Positions 1 to 8,212 of a stretch of 64,000 bases of DNA are shown piece after piece. How positions within the stretch are numbered: position 1 is the stretch's first letter; every line of letters starts with the position of its first letter. The notes below the pieces were generated by a model that worked only from the letters and a program-made list of their open reading frames with translations, was not told the origin of the DNA and ran no database searches. The translations under genes were made by a program, and so were the position numbers. The DNA is from CAZBWS01 sp964495705 (GTDB lineage Bacteria > Pseudomonadota > Gammaproteobacteria > HTCC5015): the NCBI GenBank assembly GCA_964495705.1, contig CAZBWS010000001.1, positions 45,122 through 109,121 on the forward strand. Direction: 5' to 3'.

Positions 1-255
1 CTTCTTGAAAAAAGCATCAAAACCTTCAGACGATTTTTTCTTATTAATTTTGTTTTTACATTGAGTACAAATAGTTAAATTCTTGCCCTGGTGTTCCAAT
101 GGATGCTTTTGGGCGCGCTCAGAAAATTCCACTCCACAGACTTCACAGTCAAACACTGTATTAATAAAAGATACAACCAATATAGCAATTCCAACAACAA
201 CCCCAAAAGCAACACAAAAGGCGATCAACTTGAAAGCTCCAATAACTTCGTCCAT
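1..255 (-). CDS. Small membrane protein with zinc ribbon (partial, 3' end outside window)
   Basis: The reverse strand is open from an ATG at 253-255 to the window edge, giving 85 residues and no stop. A strong ribosome binding site (AAGGAGG) lies about 10 bases before the ATG and fixes the start. Residues 7-31 form one hydrophobic membrane segment. They are followed by CxxC at 37-40 and CxxC at 63-66, spaced as in a small zinc ribbon, then a lysine-rich stretch. The gene starts 26 bases after the ribE stop, so it is probably the last or next gene of the nrdR-ribD-ribE unit. In many relatives ribBA or ribH follows ribE, so this neighbour is unusual. I do not recognise the family and propose no function. 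Confidence 0.7.
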   Translation of the reverse strand, partial: MDEVIGAFKLIAFCVAFGVVVGIAILVVSFINTVFDCEVCGVEFSERAQKHPLEHQGKNLTICTQCKNKINKKKSSEGFDAFFKK

Positions 256-280
256 TACCCTGCTCCTCCTTTTATTCGTC

Positions 281-943
281 TTATTTTAGAAAGCCCGCAC
301 TAGCTAAACTCTCAAGCGACACACCCTGAGCCACACCCTTCTCTGCGGCCTTATCACCCAATAATAAACGCTCTAGATAGCGAGCAATCAAATCCACTTC
401 CAAGTTTACCTGTGTACCCGCTGAATAAGTGCCCATCACTGTTTCTTGTAGCGTATGGGGCACAATATTCAAGCCAAACTCATTCCCGTCCACGTGGTTT
501 ACAGTCAGGCTAGTACCATCAACCGTGATAGAGCCTTTAGCCGCAATATACTTGGCCAACTCTTTCGGGGCTCTCAGTACAAAACGCCAAGAACGGCCGT
601 CTTGCTTAACCGACAACACCTCCCCAAGGCCATCTACATGACCCGATACTATATGCCCACCAAAGTGCGTCTCTGGTGTCATGGCTTTTTCCAGGTTGAC
701 CGACTGACCGACTTTCCAATCACCGACAGAAGTGCAATCCAATGTCTCGCGCGACACGTCCGCCCAAAAGCCATCGCTGGGCAGCTCAACTGCCGTTAGG
801 CAAACACCATTGGTGGCAATGCTATCGCCCAAGGCAACATTGTTAACTTGCAGCTTGCCTGCCTTGATATACAGACGTACATCGCCGCCCTTGGGTTGAA
901 TAGCGGCGATTTCGCCGATGGATTGAATGATGCCAGTGAACAT
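281..943 (-). CDS. ribE: Riboflavin synthase, alpha subunit
   Basis: Catalyses dismutation of two 6,7-dimethyl-8-ribityllumazine molecules to riboflavin, the last step of the pathway, in the cytoplasm. The 220-residue protein starts with the family signature MFTGII and has two lumazine-binding repeats (about 1-97 and 98-195). NGVCLT at 45-50 in the first repeat is mirrored by DGTSLT in the second, and GGHIVSGHVDG (95-105) contains the conserved His102. Length is normal. It lies 9 bases after the ribD stop on the same strand and is probably cotranscribed with nrdR and ribD. No FMN riboswitch is visible upstream. This gene is also called ribC in E. coli. Confidence 0.96.
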   Translation of the reverse strand: MFTGIIQSIGEIAAIQPKGGDVRLYIKAGKLQVNNVALGDSIATNGVCLTAVELPSDGFWADVSRETLDCTSVGDWKVGQSVNLEKAMTPETHFGGHIVSGHVDGLGEVLSVKQDGRSWRFVLRAPKELAKYIAAKGSITVDGTSLTVNHVDGNEFGLNIVPHTLQETVMGTYSAGTQVNLEVDLIARYLERLLLGDKAAEKGVAQGVSLESLASAGFLK

Positions 944-952
944 AAACTTACT

Positions 953-2059
953 CTATAAAAAATTTAAAACCATGCGAACATCTTCACCTACACGGCCCAT
1001 TGAGCTTATCTGTATTGATCGCTTGTCTACCATCTTATCAATAGACAAGTCCAACAGTGGTCGCGCCGCTCCCCCCATAAAACAGGGTGCCATATAATAA
1101 ACCATTTCATCCACTAACTGAGCCTGCACAAAGGCAGCAGCTAGTTTTGCACCACACTCTACATGACATTCGTTAATATCGCGCTTCGCCAGCTCGGCCA
1201 TGACAGCGGTTAAGTTCAGGCCATTTTTATCGCTATCAATTAAAACAACCTCTACTCCGATAGATTGCAGGGCTTTCACTCGCTCAGAGTCAGCTGATAT
1301 ACCAGCAAATATAAGCACCTGCCCTTCTACATTAATGATCTTGGCATCTAGAGGGGTTTGTAACTGACTATCCAAGATAATGCGGATAGGTTGCTGTGAC
1401 GGTTTTGCATACGGCGCTGGCACTTCGTAACGAACATTTAAACTAGGGTCATCCGCCAACACAGTGCCTATACCTGTGATAATCGCATCAGCCTGGGCAC
1501 GCAAACGCTGTACATCTTGGCGCGCCTCTGGGCCGGTAATCCATACACTATCGCCATCTGCCATGGCTGTGCGACCATCCAAACTGCCTGCCATCTTTAA
1601 ACGCACAAAGGGGCGCTGCTGTGACATGCGAGTGATAAAGCCAGGGTTTAATGCCTTGGCCTGAACTTCCATCAAACCGCTGGCGGTTGCGATGCCCGCC
1701 TCTTCCAATAATTTAAGACCGCGACCTGAAACTTGTGGATTAGGATCGACCATTGCAGCTATGACTTTTGCCACACCGGCTTCTATCAAACCCTTGGCGC
1801 AGGGTGGTGTGCGCCCTTGATGAGAACATGGCTCCAAGGTCACATAAGCAGTAGCACCTTTGGCCTTATCACCCGCCTGCGCTAGCGCATTCACTTCCGC
1901 ATGGCCCTGCCCTGCGCGCTCGTGAAAGCCTTCACCAACCACTTCGCCACCTGCCACAATCACACAGCCCACCCGAGGATTTGGGTGGGTGCTAAAACGA
2001 CCGCGCTCTGCTAATTGCAGAGCGCGAGCCATGTAATGATGGTCGTCGAGGTTAAACAA
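953..2059 (-). CDS. ribD: Bifunctional diaminohydroxyphosphoribosylaminopyrimidine deaminase / 5-amino-6-(5-phosphoribosylamino)uracil reductase
   Basis: Performs two successive steps of riboflavin synthesis, ring deamination and NADPH-dependent reduction of the ribosyl side chain. Residues 1-145 are the zinc deaminase domain, with H53-A-E55 and the cysteines C78 and C87 in PCSHQGRTPPC. The C-terminal half is the reductase, with RPFVRLKMAGSLDG and the GIGTVLADDPSLNVR segment. Its 368 residues are the usual length. The start codon abuts the nrdR stop, which suggests translational coupling. One copy of the ATGCGGATA repeat lies inside the gene at 1380. Confidence 0.96.
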   Translation of the reverse strand: MFNLDDHHYMARALQLAERGRFSTHPNPRVGCVIVAGGEVVGEGFHERAGQGHAEVNALAQAGDKAKGATAYVTLEPCSHQGRTPPCAKGLIEAGVAKVIAAMVDPNPQVSGRGLKLLEEAGIATASGLMEVQAKALNPGFITRMSQQRPFVRLKMAGSLDGRTAMADGDSVWITGPEARQDVQRLRAQADAIITGIGTVLADDPSLNVRYEVPAPYAKPSQQPIRIILDSQLQTPLDAKIINVEGQVLIFAGISADSERVKALQSIGVEVVLIDSDKNGLNLTAVMAELAKRDINECHVECGAKLAAAFVQAQLVDEMVYYMAPCFMGGAARPLLDLSIDKMVDKRSIQISSMGRVGEDVRMVLNFL

Positions 2060-2560
2060 CTATTCCTCATCCAACAAAGAAATCTGATTTCTACGCTCTT
2101 CAGGCGTCGGCTCATTTTCTAAGTTGCCAATCACTTCCTTAAAGGCACTAATGTCTTCAAAGCTGAGGTAAACGGAAGCAAAGCGAATATAGGCAACATG
2201 GTCTAGCTTGCGCAGCTCGTGCATGACTAGCTCTCCGACTTTGCGTGAAGGCACCTCCCGCTCCCCTGCCGCTAATAGCTTACGCTTTATATGCGCAATG
2301 GATGTCTCGGTATCTTCCGTACTAACGGGGCGCTTTTCTAATGCGCGATGTACACCATCTCGAAGTTTTTGTTCAATAAAAGGCTCACGCGTATCATCTG
2401 TCTTAACAACACGAGGCATAGACAGTTCAGCTGTCTCGTAAGAGGTAAATCGCTCTGAGCACTTTAAACACTCACGACGACGGCGAACTTTTTCACCATC
2501 ATTGGCTAAGCGTGAATCAATGACCTTAGTATCGTTGGCTCCGCAGAAGGGACAGCGCAT
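2060..2560 (-). CDS. nrdR: Transcriptional repressor NrdR
   Basis: NrdR represses ribonucleotide reductase genes by binding NrdR boxes, with its ATP-cone sensing ATP and dATP. The N-terminal zinc ribbon is clear: C3-P-F-C6 and C31-L-K-C34, followed by the conserved ERFTSYE segment. The ATP-cone follows from about residue 49 ([11 protein letters not shown] onward). At 166 residues it is slightly longer than the about 150 of E. coli because of an acidic C-terminal tail. It sits between glyA and ribD, the usual gammaproteobacterial position, and is probably the first gene of the rib unit because a terminator separates it from glyA. No nrd genes are in the window. Confidence 0.96.
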   Translation of the reverse strand: MRCPFCGANDTKVIDSRLANDGEKVRRRRECLKCSERFTSYETAELSMPRVVKTDDTREPFIEQKLRDGVHRALEKRPVSTEDTETSIAHIKRKLLAAGEREVPSRKVGELVMHELRKLDHVAYIRFASVYLSFEDISAFKEVIGNLENEPTPEERRNQISLLDEE

Positions 2561-2626
2561 AGTGTTATCTCTATATTTTGTAGGTGAAAAGTACCGTAGC
2601 TACTATATATGTGCAACCAGCAAATA

Positions 2627-2655
2627 ACAAAAAAAGCAGGCCGAAGCCTGCTCTT
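2627..2655 (-). terminator. Rho-independent terminator after glyA
   Basis: Read on the minus strand, the stem AGCAGGC and GCCTGCT (2635-2652) closes a TTCG tetraloop and is followed by a run of T. It lies about 50 bases after the glyA stop and separates glyA from nrdR. Confidence 0.9.
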
Positions 2656-2667
2656 TTAAAATCTTGG

Positions 2668-2696
2668 ATGCGGATAAGCTCTCAGCCCATCCGCAT
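2668..2696 (-). repeat. Inverted pair of the ATGCGGATA repeat after glyA
   Basis: ATGCGGATAAGCT at 2668-2680 faces the reverse complement of ATGCGGATGGGCT at 2684-2696, with a 3-base spacer. In the glyA transcript (minus strand) all 13 positions can pair, two of them as G-U. The hairpin lies between the glyA stop (2704) and the T-tract terminator, like the paired uptake sequences after Neisseria genes. Confidence 0.8.
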
Positions 2697-2703
2697 TAAT
2701 CCA

Positions 2704-3963
2704 TTATGACTCTGGGTAAACCGGGAAACGAGCACAAAGCTCAAGCACTTTCTGCTTTACTTCAGCTTGAACAGATTCATTTTCCACATCGTCCATCACA
2801 TCACACATCCAGCCCGTCAGCTGAGTGATTTCAGCTTCTTTAAAGCCACGTGAGGTTACCGCAGGTGTGCCGACACGGATGCCACTGGTCACAAAGGGTG
2901 ACTGCGGGTCATTCGGCACAGCATTTTTATTGACGGTGATATTCGCCGCACCTAGTGCTGCGTCTACCGCTTTACCTGTGACACCCTTGGCTATTAGGTC
3001 TACCAACAACAAGTGATTTTCTGTACCACCTGATACGATATTGTAACCACGTTCAATCATCACTGCCGCCATAGTTTTGGCGTTGGTGATAACTTGGGCT
3101 TGATAGTCTTTGTACTCTGGAAGCAAGGCTTCCTTGAACGCGACCGCCTTGGCGGCAATCACGTGCATCAACGGGCCACCCTGTGTACCTGGGAATACCC
3201 AGAAGTTAAGCTTCTTGTTAATTTCTTCATCGTCGTTGGCCAAGATCAAACCGCCACGAGGGCCACGCAATGTTTTATGTGTAGTTGTCGTTACTACATC
3301 CGCAATGCCAACAGGTGAAGGATATAGACCAGCCGCCACCAGACCAGCAACGTGGGCGATATCGCAGAACAAGTACGCGCCAACTTTATCGGCAATCTCA
3401 CGCATACGCGCCCAGTCAACGACCTGAGAATAAGCGGAGAAGCCGCCGACCAACATTTTTGGCTTGTGCTCAACCGCTAGCGCTTCCATCTCATCATAAT
3501 CAATCAAACCCGTCTCAGGGTTAAGGCCGTACTGTACTGAGTTAAACACCTTACCCGAAAAGTTCACCTTAGCACCGTGGGTCAAGTGCCCTCCGTGGGC
3601 CAAGCTCATGCCCATTACGGTGTCGCCCGCCTGTAGCAAAGAGAAGTAAACTGCAGCATTGGCCTGCGAGCCAGAGTGTGGCTGTACATTAGCGTACTTA
3701 GCACCAAACAGTTCTTTAGCGCGGTCGATCGCCAATTGCTCGGCAATATCCACATGCTCGCAGCCACCATAGTAGCGCTTGCCAGGGTAACCTTCTGCAT
3801 ACTTGTTCGTTAACTGGCTGCCTTGGGCTTCCATCACACGAGGGCTGGTATAGTTTTCAGAGGCAATCAGTTCAATATGCTCTTCTTGACGTACATTTTC
3901 AGCAGAAATAGCGTCTGCTAGCACATCGTCAAAGCCGGCCAATGTCATTTTTTTGTTGAACAT
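2704..3963 (-). CDS. glyA: Serine hydroxymethyltransferase
   Basis: Interconverts serine and glycine using tetrahydrofolate, and is the main source of one-carbon units. The 419 residues match the E. coli enzyme in length. Family signatures are visible: [11 protein letters not shown] near residue 32, [10 protein letters not shown], the PLP-binding lysine in [14 protein letters not shown] (about residue 229), and GTPAVTSRG near the C-terminus. The gene is monocistronic, with a terminator after it and a leader of some length before it. That leader holds a perfect 12-bp inverted repeat (3988-4032) that may be regulatory. metR is present in the window but about 25 kb away. Confidence 0.97.
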   Translation of the reverse strand: MFNKKMTLAGFDDVLADAISAENVRQEEHIELIASENYTSPRVMEAQGSQLTNKYAEGYPGKRYYGGCEHVDIAEQLAIDRAKELFGAKYANVQPHSGSQANAAVYFSLLQAGDTVMGMSLAHGGHLTHGAKVNFSGKVFNSVQYGLNPETGLIDYDEMEALAVEHKPKMLVGGFSAYSQVVDWARMREIADKVGAYLFCDIAHVAGLVAAGLYPSPVGIADVVTTTTHKTLRGPRGGLILANDDEEINKKLNFWVFPGTQGGPLMHVIAAKAVAFKEALLPEYKDYQAQVITNAKTMAAVMIERGYNIVSGGTENHLLLVDLIAKGVTGKAVDAALGAANITVNKNAVPNDPQSPFVTSGIRVGTPAVTSRGFKEAEITQLTGWMCDVMDDVENESVQAEVKQKVLELCARFPVYPES

Positions 3964-3987
3964 AGTAGTACTCCACAGTGGGTAAGA

Positions 3988-4032
3988 AATTTAGACAAAA
4001 TACTCACTCTAATCAGGTAGTTTGTCTAAATT
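3988..4032. promoter_or_regulatory. Perfect 12-bp inverted repeat in the glyA leader
   Basis: AATTTAGACAAA (3988-3999) is repeated in inverse as TTTGTCTAAATT (4021-4032) with 21 bases between. It begins about 25 bases upstream of the glyA ATG. It could be a split operator or a long-loop hairpin in the leader. It does not match MetR or PurR consensus sites. Confidence 0.5.
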
Positions 4033-4203
4033 GCCTAAATAAAAAGTAATATAAGCTTTCGAGCGAGGGATTTTACGCCAAAGATCGCCGCTAGGCTTGT
4101 AGAATTTGTCACATTTGACTTAAAAAATAGTCATGTTGAGCATTTTATGCGCCTCAATGCTCGAAACAGACCATTACTTCATTTTTCCGCGCTCTTTTCT
4201 GCG

Positions 4204-4209
4204 TATAAT
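4204..4209 (+). promoter_or_regulatory. Likely -10 box for the 4268 gene
   Basis: TATAAT matches the sigma-70 -10 consensus exactly and lies about 58 bases before the start codon. The -35 region is weak, with only a T-rich stretch at the expected distance. Confidence 0.45.
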
Positions 4210-4267
4210 CGCCAGCATAGCTACACTTAATTTACATAGCAGCAGTAAAAACTTGGAATAACCGAAA

Positions 4268-4810
4268 ATGGCACGAGCAAGTATCACCAAAGACCAGCAA
4301 AAAGAATTGGTCACGGCACTAAAGAGAATGAAAGTTCCACAGGCGTCTATTGACGCTCTGATCTCGAGTACTCATGGGTCAAACACACATAAAGCCTTTC
4401 GCCAAGGTAAGAAAATAAATAGCGTAGACGGAAAATGGGTCATTAATTTTGGCTCAAAATGGGCGAAGCCTGCCGAAGAAGCAAAAACCGCTCGCCCTGC
4501 TGAAGAGCGCGCGGTGCAGCAACATAAAATTCAGGCATCAGAAAAACCTAACGAAACTCTAGAAGTTCCAACTATTGATGAATCTATGTTGCCAGACTCA
4601 CCTGCCATCGAAATAGATATGCCAGACCTTGGCTCTGACCAAGATAATGGCGGCCAAGCAGCAAACCCTCAACAGGGCCAAAACTTAATCATGGTCTCAT
4701 TCCAGCTAGAGAAAGAATATCTGCTGGAAATGCAAAAAATTGCCGCCAAACAAGGCATCAATATCAATATGCTAAGCCGCTTAGCCATTAAGCGATTTTT
4801 AGGCAAATAA
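4268..4810 (+). CDS. Unrecognised protein with ribbon-helix-helix-like C-terminus
   Basis: A 180-residue protein in three parts. Residues 1-70 are basic and compact (KDQQKELVTALKRMKVPQ then GKWVINFGSKW). Residues 70-135 are a low-complexity acidic and proline-containing linker (LPDSPAIEIDMPDLGSDQD). Residues 138-180 read as a beta-strand and two helices (MVSFQLEKEYLLEMQKIA then INMLSRLAIKRFL), like the ribbon-helix-helix fold. There is no signal peptide. It precedes ettA by 46 bases and may share its transcript. I do not recognise the family. A small DNA- or RNA-binding protein is possible, but that is inference from shape only. Confidence 0.75.
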   Translation: MARASITKDQQKELVTALKRMKVPQASIDALISSTHGSNTHKAFRQGKKINSVDGKWVINFGSKWAKPAEEAKTARPAEERAVQQHKIQASEKPNETLEVPTIDESMLPDSPAIEIDMPDLGSDQDNGGQAANPQQGQNLIMVSFQLEKEYLLEMQKIAAKQGININMLSRLAIKRFLGK

Positions 4811-4856
4811 AGCCCCCTTTTAGAATATCTTTCACCTTATATAATAGAGACACTCC

Positions 4857-6521
4857 ATGGCTCAATACGTCTATACAATGAATGGCTTAGGCAAAGTCGT
4901 TCCTCCTAACAAATACATTCTTAAAGACATCTACCTCAACTTCTTCCCTGGGGCCAAAATTGGCGTACTCGGTTACAACGGTGCGGGTAAGTCTACCTTA
5001 TTGAAAATCATGGCGGGGTTGGATAAAGACATCGTCGGTGAAGCTCGGCCTATGGCGGACTTAAAAATCGGCTATCTGGCGCAAGAACCAGAGCTAGATG
5101 AAAGCCTAGATGTGCGCGGCAATGTGGAAGCGGGCTTAGTTGAAATCAACGCCGCCCAAGCACGCTTGGAAGAAGTCTATGCCGCCTATGCCGAAGAAGG
5201 CGCCGACTTTGACGCCCTCGCCGCTGAGCAAGCCCGTTTAGAAAACATTCTTCAAGCAGGTGATGCACACAATTTAGATCACAAACTAGAAATTGCCGCT
5301 GACGCCCTGCGTCTACCACCTTGGGATGCAGATGTCTCCAAGCTATCCGGCGGTGAGAAACGCCGTGTGGCGCTGTGCAAATTATTGCTATCAGCTCCAG
5401 AAATGCTGATCTTGGACGAGCCGACTAACCACCTCGACGCTGAATCCGTGGCTTGGCTAGAGCGCTTCCTACACGATTACGCAGGCACGGTAGTCGCTGT
5501 AACACACGACCGTTATTTCTTAGATAATGTGGCAGGCTGGATTCTAGAGCTTGATCGCGGCCAAGGTATTCCCTGGGAAGGCAACTACTCTTCTTGGTTA
5601 GATCAAAAAAGCCAACGCCTAGCGATTGAAGAGAAACAAGAAGGCTCGCGCATCAAGTCCATGAAAGAAGAATTGGAGTGGGTTCGTCAAAACCCTAAGG
5701 GGCGCCAAGCTAAGAGTAAAGCGCGTATGAAACGCTTTGAAGAGCTCTCCTCCAGCGACTTCCAAAAGCGCAACGAAACTCAATCACTCTACATTCCACC
5801 TGGGCCACGCCTTGGTAACAATGTGATAGAGTTAGACGGCGTAAGTAAGGCCTACGACGATCGCCTACTCTATGAAAACCTCAGCTTCCGCCTGCCGCCC
5901 GGTGGCATCGTCGGTGTAATTGGCCCCAATGGTGTAGGTAAAACGACCCTATTCAAGATGCTGACGGGGGACGAGCAACCGACCACAGGTACCGTCACCG
6001 TCGGCGAGAGCGTACACATTGCTCACGTTGATCAGAGCCGTGATGCATTGGCGGATGATAAAACCGTGTTTGAAGAAATATCCGACGGACTGGATACCAT
6101 TCAAGTGGGCACTTATGAAGTCGCCTCGCGCTCCTATGTGGGCCGCTTCAACTTCAAGGGCGGCGACCAGCAAAAACGCATCGGCGACCTGTCTGGTGGT
6201 GAAAGAAACCGCGTTCACCTCGCCAAACTGCTGAAAAGCGGTGGCAACCTATTGCTGCTCGATGAACCCACCAACGACCTTGACGTAGAAACCCTACGTG
6301 CACTCGAAGACGCCCTACTCAACTTCCCTGGCTGCGCCGTGGTCATCTCCCACGACCGCTGGTTCCTAGACCGCATCGCCACGCATATGATCGCTTTTGA
6401 GAACGACGGCGAGGTCGTGTTCTTTGAGGGTAACTATGCGGAGTACGAAGAAGACTTGAAACGTCGTAAGGGAGAGGAAGCCGCCAATCCTAAGCGGATG
6501 AAGTTTAAGAAGCTTAAATAG
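4857..6521 (+). CDS. ettA: Energy-dependent translational throttle protein EttA (ABC-F)
   Basis: EttA binds the ribosomal E site and gates entry into elongation according to the ATP/ADP ratio. The 554 residues are one fewer than E. coli EttA. Two ABC domains are present: Walker A GYNGAGKST at 39-47, signature LSGGEKRRVALC and Walker B LILDEPTNHLD, then GPNGVGKTT, LSGGERNRVHLAK and LLLLDEPTNDLD. The arm and linker typical of EttA lie between them. There are no membrane segments, as expected for ABC-F. Immediately after the stop lies an inverted pair of the ATGCGGATA repeat that probably acts as the terminator. Confidence 0.96.
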   Translation: MAQYVYTMNGLGKVVPPNKYILKDIYLNFFPGAKIGVLGYNGAGKSTLLKIMAGLDKDIVGEARPMADLKIGYLAQEPELDESLDVRGNVEAGLVEINAAQARLEEVYAAYAEEGADFDALAAEQARLENILQAGDAHNLDHKLEIAADALRLPPWDADVSKLSGGEKRRVALCKLLLSAPEMLILDEPTNHLDAESVAWLERFLHDYAGTVVAVTHDRYFLDNVAGWILELDRGQGIPWEGNYSSWLDQKSQRLAIEEKQEGSRIKSMKEELEWVRQNPKGRQAKSKARMKRFEELSSSDFQKRNETQSLYIPPGPRLGNNVIELDGVSKAYDDRLLYENLSFRLPPGGIVGVIGPNGVGKTTLFKMLTGDEQPTTGTVTVGESVHIAHVDQSRDALADDKTVFEEISDGLDTIQVGTYEVASRSYVGRFNFKGGDQQKRIGDLSGGERNRVHLAKLLKSGGNLLLLDEPTNDLDVETLRALEDALLNFPGCAVVISHDRWFLDRIATHMIAFENDGEVVFFEGNYAEYEEDLKRRKGEEAANPKRMKFKKLK

Positions 6522-6527
6522 TTTTGT

Positions 6528-6558
6528 ATGCGGATGGGCTGTGGGAGCCTATCCGCAT
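6528..6558 (+). repeat. Inverted pair of the ATGCGGATA repeat after ettA, probable terminator hairpin
   Basis: ATGCGGATGGGCT at 6528-6540 faces the reverse complement of ATGCGGATAGGCT at 6546-6558 across a 5-base loop (GTGGG). In the ettA transcript the stem is 13 bp with one G-U. It begins 7 bases after the ettA stop. Only a short AT-rich stretch, not a clean T run, follows. Confidence 0.8.
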
Positions 6559-6714
6559 ATATTGTCATCTTGAGTGTAGCGTTAGCGGAGTCGAAAGATC
6601 TAGCTCACCGTATTTTCAGTTACCCAGATCCTTCGGCTACATTACATTTCGCTCAGGATGACAACTGAATGCTGGGCTTCGTGCCTCAGCACCAGCCTAC
6701 GGGAGCTCCCACAG
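6539..6714. repeat. REP-like palindromic intergenic element
   Basis: The outer ends are CTGTGGGAGC (6539-6548) and its reverse complement GCTCCCACAG (6705-6714). Inside, two arms of about 40 bases (about 6562-6601 and 6624-6663) are imperfect inverted copies. They begin TTGTCATC and run to GATCT and form a large palindrome of the GTCATCCTGAGC...GGATCT type seen in many bacterial intergenic regions. There is no open reading frame. It could be a non-autonomous mobile repeat. One end overlaps the ATGCGGATA pair. Confidence 0.6.
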
Positions 6715-6805
6715 AGAATGAAAGCAACAAAATCATAATTAAAAAAGTATAGATTTAGCACCAAAAAACATAACTATTTACACTTATTATTTGAATTTTA
6801 AATTA

Positions 6806-6860
6806 CAAAAAAGCCCGCATAAAGCGGGCTTCTCATCTACTTCCGATTCGCCGCAATCCG
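6806..6860. repeat. Duplicated contig end (assembly artefact)
   Basis: These 55 bases are identical to 6961-7015 on the other side of the N run. They contain the argG terminator and the last codons of argG. The copy here is best read as an unmerged contig overlap, not a real duplication. Confidence 0.9.
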
Positions 6861-6960
6861 NNNNNNNNNNNNNNNNNNNNNNNNNNNNNNNNNNNNNNNN
6901 NNNNNNNNNNNNNNNNNNNNNNNNNNNNNNNNNNNNNNNNNNNNNNNNNNNNNNNNNNNN
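6861..6960. other. Run of 100 N (scaffold gap, probably false)
   Basis: The gap is exactly 100 N and is flanked by the same 55 bases on both sides. Collapsing the overlap would remove the gap and leave about 270 bases between the palindromic element and the argG stop. Confidence 0.95.
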
Positions 6961-6961
6961 C

Positions 6962-6987
6962 AAAAAAGCCCGCATAAAGCGGGCTTC
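6962..6987 (-). terminator. Rho-independent terminator after argG
   Basis: On the minus strand AAGCCCGC and GCGGGCTT form an 8-bp stem around a short loop, followed by a run of T. It begins just past the argG stop at 6992. The same hairpin is repeated left of the N run because of the assembly overlap. Confidence 0.88.
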
Positions 6988-6991
6988 TCAT

Positions 6992-8212
6992 CTACTTCCG
7001 ATTCGCCGCAATCCGCAGCCTCAGCGCATTCAACTTAATAAACCCTTCTGCATCCTGCTGATTGTAAGCCCCTTCGTCATCTTCAAAGGTCGCAATCGCT
7101 GGATCAAATAAGCTATCCGTTTCAGACTTACGGCCCACGGCTGTTACGCTGCCTTTATATAGTTTCACGCGCACATCGCCGTTCACCGTTTTCTGGCTCT
7201 CGTCGATCATCTTCTGCATCATGATGCGCTCTGGGCTCCACCAGTAGCCGTTGTAGACCATGCTGGCGTACTTTGGCATTAGCTCGTCTTTTAGGTGTGC
7301 GACTTCACGGTCCAATGTGATGGATTCAATGGCGCGGTGCGCCTTCATCATGATCGTGCCGCCGGGCGTCTCGTAGCAGCCACGCGACTTCATGCCCACA
7401 TAACGGTTTTCTACGATGTCCAAACGACCTACGCCATTTTCGCCGCCCACCTTGTTTAGATAAGTCAGTACCGTTGCTGGGCTCATTGCTTCACCGTCAA
7501 TCGCTACGATGTCGCCGTTCTTATAAGTCAGGTTCAGGTAAGTTGCCTTGTCTGGTGCGTTCTCAGGAGACACCGACCACAACCACATATCGTCTTCGGC
7601 TTCATGCCAAGGGTCTTCTAGCACGTCGCCTTCGTAGGAGATGTGTAGCAAGTTGGCGTCCATAGAGTAAGGCGACTTCTGGCCGCGCTTCTTCTCGATC
7701 GCAATACCATGCTCTTCAGCATAAGCCATCAGCTTCTGGCGTGAGTTCAAGTCCCACTCACGCCACGGGGCAATCACTTGTACGTCGGGCTTGAGTGCAT
7801 AAGCACCTATTTCAAAGCGAACTTGGTCGTTACCCTTACCCGTAGCACCATGAGATACCGCATCCGCACCGGTTTCATTAGCAATTTCGATCAAACGCTT
7901 AGAAATCAATGGACGAGCAATGGATGTACCCAGTAGGTACTCACCTTCATAGATCGCATTGGCGCGGAACATAGGGAAGACAAAATCGCGCACAAATTCT
8001 TCGCGCAGGTCTTCGATGTAAATCTCCTTAATGCCCATGGCTTGTGCCTTGGCACGTGCAGGCTCTATTTCTTCACCCTGACCTAAGTCAGCGGTAAAAG
8101 TCACCACTTCACACTCATAAGTGTCTTGTAGCCACTTGGCGATAATCGAGGTGTCTAGGCCACCAGAGTAGGCTAGGACGACTTTTTTTACATCTTCTTT
8201 AACAACAGACAT
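6992..8212 (-). CDS. argG: Argininosuccinate synthase
   Basis: Joins citrulline and aspartate with ATP to make argininosuccinate in arginine synthesis. The 406 residues fit the common bacterial form of about 400. The pyrophosphate-binding motif AYSGGLDTS is at 14-22. [15 protein letters not shown] (substrate binding) and the region around [16 protein letters not shown] are also clear. It is transcribed alone with its own terminator, and argH is not adjacent. The start ATG is supported by the conserved N-terminal beta-strand ([11 protein letters not shown]) beginning 8 residues in. Confidence 0.96.
   Translation of the reverse strand: MSVVKEDVKKVVLAYSGGLDTSIIAKWLQDTYECEVVTFTADLGQGEEIEPARAKAQAMGIKEIYIEDLREEFVRDFVFPMFRANAIYEGEYLLGTSIARPLISKRLIEIANETGADAVSHGATGKGNDQVRFEIGAYALKPDVQVIAPWREWDLNSRQKLMAYAEEHGIAIEKKRGQKSPYSMDANLLHISYEGDVLEDPWHEAEDDMWLWSVSPENAPDKATYLNLTYKNGDIVAIDGEAMSPATVLTYLNKVGGENGVGRLDIVENRYVGMKSRGCYETPGGTIMMKAHRAIESITLDREVAHLKDELMPKYASMVYNGYWWSPERIMMQKMIDESQKTVNGDVRVKLYKGSVTAVGRKSETDSLFDPAIATFEDDEGAYNQQDAEGFIKLNALRLRIAANRK

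Larger units (their letters stand above)
3964..4267. other. Divergent intergenic region between glyA and the 4268 gene
   Basis: The region holds no convincing reading frame. On the plus strand a perfect TATAAT at 4204-4209 is a likely -10 box for the gene at 4268. On the glyA side there is an inverted repeat (listed separately). I saw no riboswitch fold. Confidence 0.6.

Noticed and set aside
6787..7111. Small frames spanning the first N run
   Set aside because: They consist of Ns and the duplicated contig end.
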